Source: Pseudomonas oryzihabitans
Lineage (GTDB): Bacteria > Pseudomonadota > Gammaproteobacteria > Pseudomonadales > Pseudomonadaceae
Length of the DNA stretch: 64,000 bases
Direction: 5' to 3'
Assembly (NCBI RefSeq): GCF_007665395.1
Contig: NZ_VDND01000009.1
Span: 1 to 64,000, forward strand
Position 1 is the first letter of the stretch, and every line of letters begins with the position of its first letter. A program made the translations under genes and the position numbers. This document shows positions 59,974-64,000 of the stretch, piece by piece. Below the pieces are notes generated by a model. It was not told where the DNA came from. It saw only the letters and a program-made list of their open reading frames with translations, and made no database searches.

Positions 59974-60855
59974 ATGAACAAGAACAATGTTGAGTTGATC
60001 GCTTCCTACTGGACTATCGCCGGCGACACCTACCCAGGTGCCTCCAGTGAAATCAGCCCCTACTCCCTGCAGCAACGCGCTGAGGCAGCCTCCAAAGCCG
60101 GCTGGAAGGGTATGGGCTTGGTCTTCGAAGACATTGTCAGCGCTGTGCAGAAGCAAGGCATGTCGACTGTTAGGAAAATCTTCGACGATAACGGCATCAC
60201 CCATCGTGAAGTCGAGTTTCTTGTCGACTGGCATCTCCAAGGCGAGCGCAGGGCGTTCTCCGACAACATCCGTGATCAGCTGCTGGATATCGCTGGCGAG
60301 CTCGGCGCTACCCGTATCAAAGGCGCAGGCGGGCTGTTCGAGGAGGGTGATCCCGACGTACCCGTAATGCGCGAGGCGTTTGCCGTGTGGTGCGACAAGG
60401 CAGCTGCCTATGGCGTAGATGTGGCGCTCGAGTTTCTACCTTTCTCCAGTGTGAACACCATCGATAAGGCGCTGGCGGTAACTCAGGGGGTGCGTCCAAA
60501 CGGCGGTGTTCTCGTCGACACCTGGCACGTAGCACGCGGCGGTATGAGCTACGACGAGATTGCGAAGATCCCGGTTGATCTGATCAAGGGGGTTGAGCTC
60601 AACGATGCCGACGCCACCTTGGTTGGTGACTTCTTCAATGACTCCACCCATCACCGCAAGCTGTGTGGTGAGGGAGATTTGAACACCGCTGCGTTCATTC
60701 AAGCCATCGTCGACCGCGGTTACACCGGCGCCTACGGCGTGGAGATCATTTCGAAAGAGCTGAGAGCCATGCCGCTCGAGGTCGCTGCCAAGCGTGTCTT
60801 CGAGACGACGATGGCGCAGTTCGAAAACATCCGCTTTCCAGAAGTAGCTGCCTGA
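59974..60855 (+). CDS. TIM-barrel sugar phosphate isomerase/epimerase family protein
   Basis: 293 residues (ATG 59974 with GGA at good distance; an ATG 6 bases earlier is possible). AP-endonuclease-2-like barrel with metal ligands in REVEFLVDWHL (Glu), LEFLPFSSVNT (Glu), VLVDTWHVARGG (Asp, His) and VELNDAD, and VEIISKELRAM near the end. Relatives include IolE/IolI-type inosose enzymes and components of C-glycoside cleavage. Followed 57 bases downstream by a Gfo/Idh/MocA dehydrogenase, a common pairing. Confidence 0.88.
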   Translation: MNKNNVELIASYWTIAGDTYPGASSEISPYSLQQRAEAASKAGWKGMGLVFEDIVSAVQKQGMSTVRKIFDDNGITHREVEFLVDWHLQGERRAFSDNIRDQLLDIAGELGATRIKGAGGLFEEGDPDVPVMREAFAVWCDKAAAYGVDVALEFLPFSSVNTIDKALAVTQGVRPNGGVLVDTWHVARGGMSYDEIAKIPVDLIKGVELNDADATLVGDFFNDSTHHRKLCGEGDLNTAAFIQAIVDRGYTGAYGVEIISKELRAMPLEVAAKRVFETTMAQFENIRFPEVAA

Positions 60856-60912
60856 AGCAGGCCATCTCTCAAAAACAACACGTGCGCTAACGCGCGGTAC
60901 AGGAGAAACAAC

Positions 60913-61908
60913 ATGGTTGGTATAGCGGTTCTTGGCGCAGGGCGCATTGGCAAAATTCACGCAGCAAACGTCGCTGCCAATCCATCGGCTCGCTTGATCG
61001 CGGTCGCCGATCCGTATGCCAGTGCAGCTCAGAGTCTGGCCGGGCAATTGGGTGCAGATGCGATGACCGATTGCCTTGCAGCGATCGATCGAAACGATGT
61101 CCAAGCCGTTGTCATCGGCACGCCCACTGATACCCACATCAACCTGATGTTGCACGCAGTACGTCAGGGCAAAGCAGTCCTCTGTGAAAAACCGATCGAC
61201 CTTGATATGGCAAAAAGCCAGGCGGCCGTGGAGGAAGTCGAGCGCCTCGGTGGCAAGGTAATGCTCGCCTTCAACCGCCGCTTTGAAACCACCTTTGCTG
61301 CGATGCGTCGTGCAATCGAAGCCGGCGATATTGGCGAAGTTCGCCAAGTCATCATCACCAGTCGGGATCCAGGTCTTGCTCCTGAGGACTACATCAAGCA
61401 CTCGGGTGGCATCTTCCGCGACATGACGATCCATGATCTGGATATCGGTCGCTGGCTCCTGGGTGAAGAACCGGTCGAGCTGATGGCGATGGGAAGCCGA
61501 GTCGTCGATCCGCATATGATGGAAAAGTACGACGACTACGACACCGCCATGGTGCAGATGCAAACCGCATCCGGTAAGCAGTGCCATATCAACAACTGCC
61601 GCAACAGCGTCTACGGCTACGACCAGCGCATCGAGGTCTTCGGCTCCAAAGGCATGCTGCTGCAGGACAACCTCCGGCCTACCACTCTGCGCCGCTGGAC
61701 CCAACATGCAACCGACGTGCGCGATCCGCTCCTCAACTTCTTCCTCGAGCGCTACACCCAGGCCTACAAGGGCGAACTGGATGCCTTCGTCCAGGCCCTG
61801 CTGGATGGGAACGCCCTGCCAGTGACCGTCCAGGATGGCCTGAAGGCACTGCATCTGGCCGATTGCGCTATCGAGTCCGCCAAATCAGGTCGTCGCGTTC
61901 GCGTTTAA
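60913..61908 (+). CDS. Gfo/Idh/MocA oxidoreductase (myo-inositol 2-dehydrogenase-like)
   Basis: 331 residues. N-terminal Rossmann AVLGAGRIGKIHA, then AVADPYASAA, GTPTDTH, CEKPIDLD with the catalytic-region Lys of EKP, and the C-terminal domain with GGIFRDMTIHDLDIGRWLLG (Asp/His pair). Resembles IolG, but an inositol-specific set (IolB/IolC/IolD) is not present in the window, so oxidation of another cyclitol, sugar or glycoside at a ring hydroxyl is equally possible. ATG 60913 has AGGAG upstream. Confidence 0.9.
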   Translation: MVGIAVLGAGRIGKIHAANVAANPSARLIAVADPYASAAQSLAGQLGADAMTDCLAAIDRNDVQAVVIGTPTDTHINLMLHAVRQGKAVLCEKPIDLDMAKSQAAVEEVERLGGKVMLAFNRRFETTFAAMRRAIEAGDIGEVRQVIITSRDPGLAPEDYIKHSGGIFRDMTIHDLDIGRWLLGEEPVELMAMGSRVVDPHMMEKYDDYDTAMVQMQTASGKQCHINNCRNSVYGYDQRIEVFGSKGMLLQDNLRPTTLRRWTQHATDVRDPLLNFFLERYTQAYKGELDAFVQALLDGNALPVTVQDGLKALHLADCAIESAKSGRRVRV

Positions 61909-61938
61909 CGCCCTTCCCGTACATCTGAAGGAGGCTCC

Positions 61939-63021
61939 ATGTCTCAGCACACCCCCAAAACCCTAGGCGTCGCCTGCCTGGGTATCACCCATCCCCACAC
62001 CTCCGGGCGGGTGAAAGCGTTCAAGCGGATCCCCAACGTTCAGTTCTTGGGCGCGTACGACTCCAGCCCATTGCTTCAACCCTTCGTCGAAGCAATGGAG
62101 CTCGAAGCGCGCACCAAGGAAGAGATTCTGGCGGACCCGAACGTTCATATCGTTCTGGTCCATCCCAAGAGCTATCTGATGGCCGACTGGGCAATCGAGG
62201 CCCTGGAAGCCGGTAAGGCGGTACTGTGCGAGAAGCCTGCTGGCCGCGGCTCTCAAGACACGCAGCGCATTGTCGAGGCAGTGGAGCGCACCGGTGGCTT
62301 GTTCCAGGTCGGCTACTGCTGGCGGTTCGCGCCATCCATTCAAAAGATGCAGGAGGTTCTCCAGAGCGGAGAGCTAGGTAAGGTCCTGCAGGTACGTGCT
62401 CACGCGGGATGCTCCCACGATGAAGCGGATAGCGACCACATGAAGCAACCAGGGGATCGCGGCGGGGCCTTCTATGTGATTGGTTGCCATACGATCGACC
62501 GCATCTTGCTGCACTTCGGCAAGCCGAAGTCGCTCAACGCTCGGATTACCAAATTCCCCGGGCAGATGAGTGAAAGCGCGCGTGAAGACGCGGCCGCGGC
62601 CGTTCTGAACTATGACGACAAGATGGTAACCATCGACTTCATGTCCTGGGATCCGCTGCCTTGGACCGAAAGTTGGGATATCACCGCGTACGGCACCCAC
62701 GGGTCTATCCATGCGCGTCCGATGCCGGCGTCCTACAAGATCTATCACGACGGCAAGAATGGTCATCAAGAAGGGTGGACCACTTGGAGCGAAACCAGCT
62801 TCCCGGAAATCTGGGCCACCCGAAAGACCGTCTATTCCCCAGACGTGGCGGAGATCGGTAATCCCGTCTACTTCGATCGCGAAGCTTCTGCCTTCCTCGA
62901 TTCGTACAGCAACGGCAAGCCGTCACAGGTTCCTGCGACGCAAGCCCACAACATCAACCTGCTGTTGGAGGCGATGTTCGCTTCCGCCGAGAAGGACGGT
63001 CAGGAAATCCTACTGACCTGA
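61939..63021 (+). CDS. Second Gfo/Idh/MocA oxidoreductase
   Basis: 360 residues. Rossmann start VACLGITHPHTSGRVKAF, unusual in that the typical GxGxxG is replaced by GITHPHTSG. CEKPAGRGSQDTQ, the EKP motif, and GGAFYVIGCHTIDRILLHFG provide the catalytic segment. Related to proteins that act on keto-sugars or on glycosides. Start at ATG 61939 has GAAGGAGG at good distance. Lies 30 bases after the first dehydrogenase; operon with the ChvE-like gene. Confidence 0.87.
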   Translation: MSQHTPKTLGVACLGITHPHTSGRVKAFKRIPNVQFLGAYDSSPLLQPFVEAMELEARTKEEILADPNVHIVLVHPKSYLMADWAIEALEAGKAVLCEKPAGRGSQDTQRIVEAVERTGGLFQVGYCWRFAPSIQKMQEVLQSGELGKVLQVRAHAGCSHDEADSDHMKQPGDRGGAFYVIGCHTIDRILLHFGKPKSLNARITKFPGQMSESAREDAAAAVLNYDDKMVTIDFMSWDPLPWTESWDITAYGTHGSIHARPMPASYKIYHDGKNGHQEGWTTWSETSFPEIWATRKTVYSPDVAEIGNPVYFDREASAFLDSYSNGKPSQVPATQAHNINLLLEAMFASAEKDGQEILLT

Positions 63022-63117
63022 TGTCGGCACATCGGCCGGCTGCTGCGCTGATGCAACCGGCCGATGCTCAATCTGAACCATAGCCGCAACAACAACAAAA
63101 ACAGAAAGGATATGAAG

Positions 63118-64000
63118 ATGCGCAAGCTGATCAAGGTGGTCGCGCTCGGTGTCATGGCGCTCGCAGTAATTTCGTGCTCGAAGAAAGACGATGCAGGGAA
63201 AGGAGCTATCGGGATTTCGCTGCCCTCGAAAACCGAGGCGCGCTGGGTTTCGGATGGCGACAGCATGGTCGCCGCGCTCAAGAAGATGGGTTACGACACC
63301 GATCTGCAATTCGCCCAGTACGAGGTTCCCACTCAGCTCTCCCAGATCGAGAACATGCTGGTGAAGGGCGTGAGGGCCCTGGTGATTGCTCCCATCGATG
63401 GCACCACGATGGCAGACGTCCTGCAACAGGCCAAGGACAAGGGCATCAAGGTCATCTCCTACGACCGTCTAATTCGCAACTCCGGCAATTTCGAGTCCTA
63501 CGTCACCTTCGATAACTTCCGCGTTGGAGCGCTGCAGGGGCAGTCGATCGTTAAGAACCTGGGGCTGGACCAGGGCAAGGGACCGTTCAACCTCGAGATC
63601 TTTGCCGGCTCCACCGACGATAACAATGCCCACGTGTTCTATGCAGGCGGCATGTCCGTGCTCAAGCCCTTCATCGATAGCGGCAAGCTGGTCGTACGAA
63701 GCAAGCAGATCGAGCTGAATCAAACGGCGACGCCGAACTGGGATGGTGGCCAAGCGCAGGCGCGAATGGACAACTTGCTGAGCGCTTTCTACAGCAATGG
63801 TAGTGCTCACCTGGATGCCGTCCTCACCGCCAATGATCAGTTGGCTATCGGTGTAATTTCCTCGCTCCGAGGCGTCGGGTATAGCTCGGGCAACCTGAAG
63901 ATGCCGGTCGTCACCGGGCAGGACGCAGAGATCCCGAGCGTGAAAGCCATCATCCGCGGTGATCAAACCTCAACGGTTTTCAAAGACACCCGTGCGCTGG
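63118..64000 (+). CDS. ChvE-like sugar ABC transporter binding lipoprotein (partial)
   Basis: Runs off the window end at 64000 without a stop; about 294 codons are visible. Start at ATG 63118 has AAAGGA 7 bases upstream; another ATG at 63112 is too close. The N-terminus is a lipoprotein-type signal with lipobox VISC (MRKLIKVVALGVMALAVISC). The mature part matches the ChvE/XylF group: GISLPSKTEARWVSDGD, QLSQIENMLVKGVRALVIAP, SYDRLIRNSG, AGSTDDNNAHVFYAGGM and TGQDAEIPSVKAII. Agrobacterium ChvE binds monosaccharides. The rest of the transporter should follow beyond the window. Confidence 0.92.
   Translation, partial: MRKLIKVVALGVMALAVISCSKKDDAGKGAIGISLPSKTEARWVSDGDSMVAALKKMGYDTDLQFAQYEVPTQLSQIENMLVKGVRALVIAPIDGTTMADVLQQAKDKGIKVISYDRLIRNSGNFESYVTFDNFRVGALQGQSIVKNLGLDQGKGPFNLEIFAGSTDDNNAHVFYAGGMSVLKPFIDSGKLVVRSKQIELNQTATPNWDGGQAQARMDNLLSAFYSNGSAHLDAVLTANDQLAIGVISSLRGVGYSSGNLKMPVVTGQDAEIPSVKAIIRGDQTSTVFKDTRAL

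Overview
The window looks like a chromosomal segment of a GC-rich Pseudomonas. The evidence is guaB-guaA, the fpr/finR divergent pair, OprD porins, MHYT-GGDEF-EAL signalling and the typical Pseudomonas intergenic repeats; a P. oryzihabitans/P. psychrotolerans-like species is my guess, not something the sequence proves. About 60 protein genes are supported. I recognise no rRNA, tRNA, CRISPR array or intact insertion sequence.

Left part (1-33.6 kb) is mostly core and housekeeping. guaB and guaA make GMP; next to the 3' end of guaA lies a short integrase remnant, as expected at this known island integration site. Then comes a Fur-box-controlled TonB receptor and a complete ferric-siderophore ABC importer (3.5-9.6 kb). 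It is followed by metabolic and regulatory genes: a D-2-hydroxyacid dehydrogenase, an alpha/beta hydrolase, a TauE/SafE transporter, HxlR, a PRISE-type reductase with a divergent LysR, a zinc alcohol dehydrogenase, a YpfJ-like peptidase, a hybrid histidine kinase, two HAD hydrolases, TrmO, PpnN, an MHYT-GGDEF-EAL protein, Fpr/FinR and PdxY. Families of GTAGGTTGGGTTGAG-type intergenic repeats fill gaps at 10.75-11.3, 12.3 and 33.56-33.97 kb, including a 91-bp tandem array.

Middle (33.98-37.7 kb) is a small, visibly AT-richer accessory island that starts inside a truncated dksA-like gene. It carries an XRE repressor facing a two-gene operon: a winged-helix/coiled-coil protein and an SF2 helicase, with a palindromic operator over the -10. 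This is my best candidate for an undescribed, defence-like system.

37.7-52.9 kb is a lactam/5-oxoproline-type nitrogen-scavenging cluster. It holds an OprD porin, a biotin carrier, biotin carboxylase, a second carrier that lacks the biotin lysine, PxpA, an SDR, a polar amino acid ABC importer, an aminotransferase, PxpC, PxpB, an MFS transporter and a Nac-type LysR. The sequence shows a regulatory circuit: an NtrC-like site and a sigma-54 promoter in front of nac, and ATAAG-N5-CTTAT palindromes (Nac-type ATA-N9-TAT) in front of the transporter, the carboxylase operon and the SDR.

53-64 kb is a catabolic cluster: a sugar-porter MFS, a Dabb protein, a hydroxyquinol-type intradiol dioxygenase, maleylacetate reductase, an NTF2-like protein, two closely related LysR regulators, a TIM-barrel isomerase, two Gfo/Idh/MocA dehydrogenases and a ChvE-like sugar-binding lipoprotein cut by the window end. 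Sugar oxidation beside aromatic ring cleavage suggests use of a plant aromatic glycoside or similar compound; this is inference.
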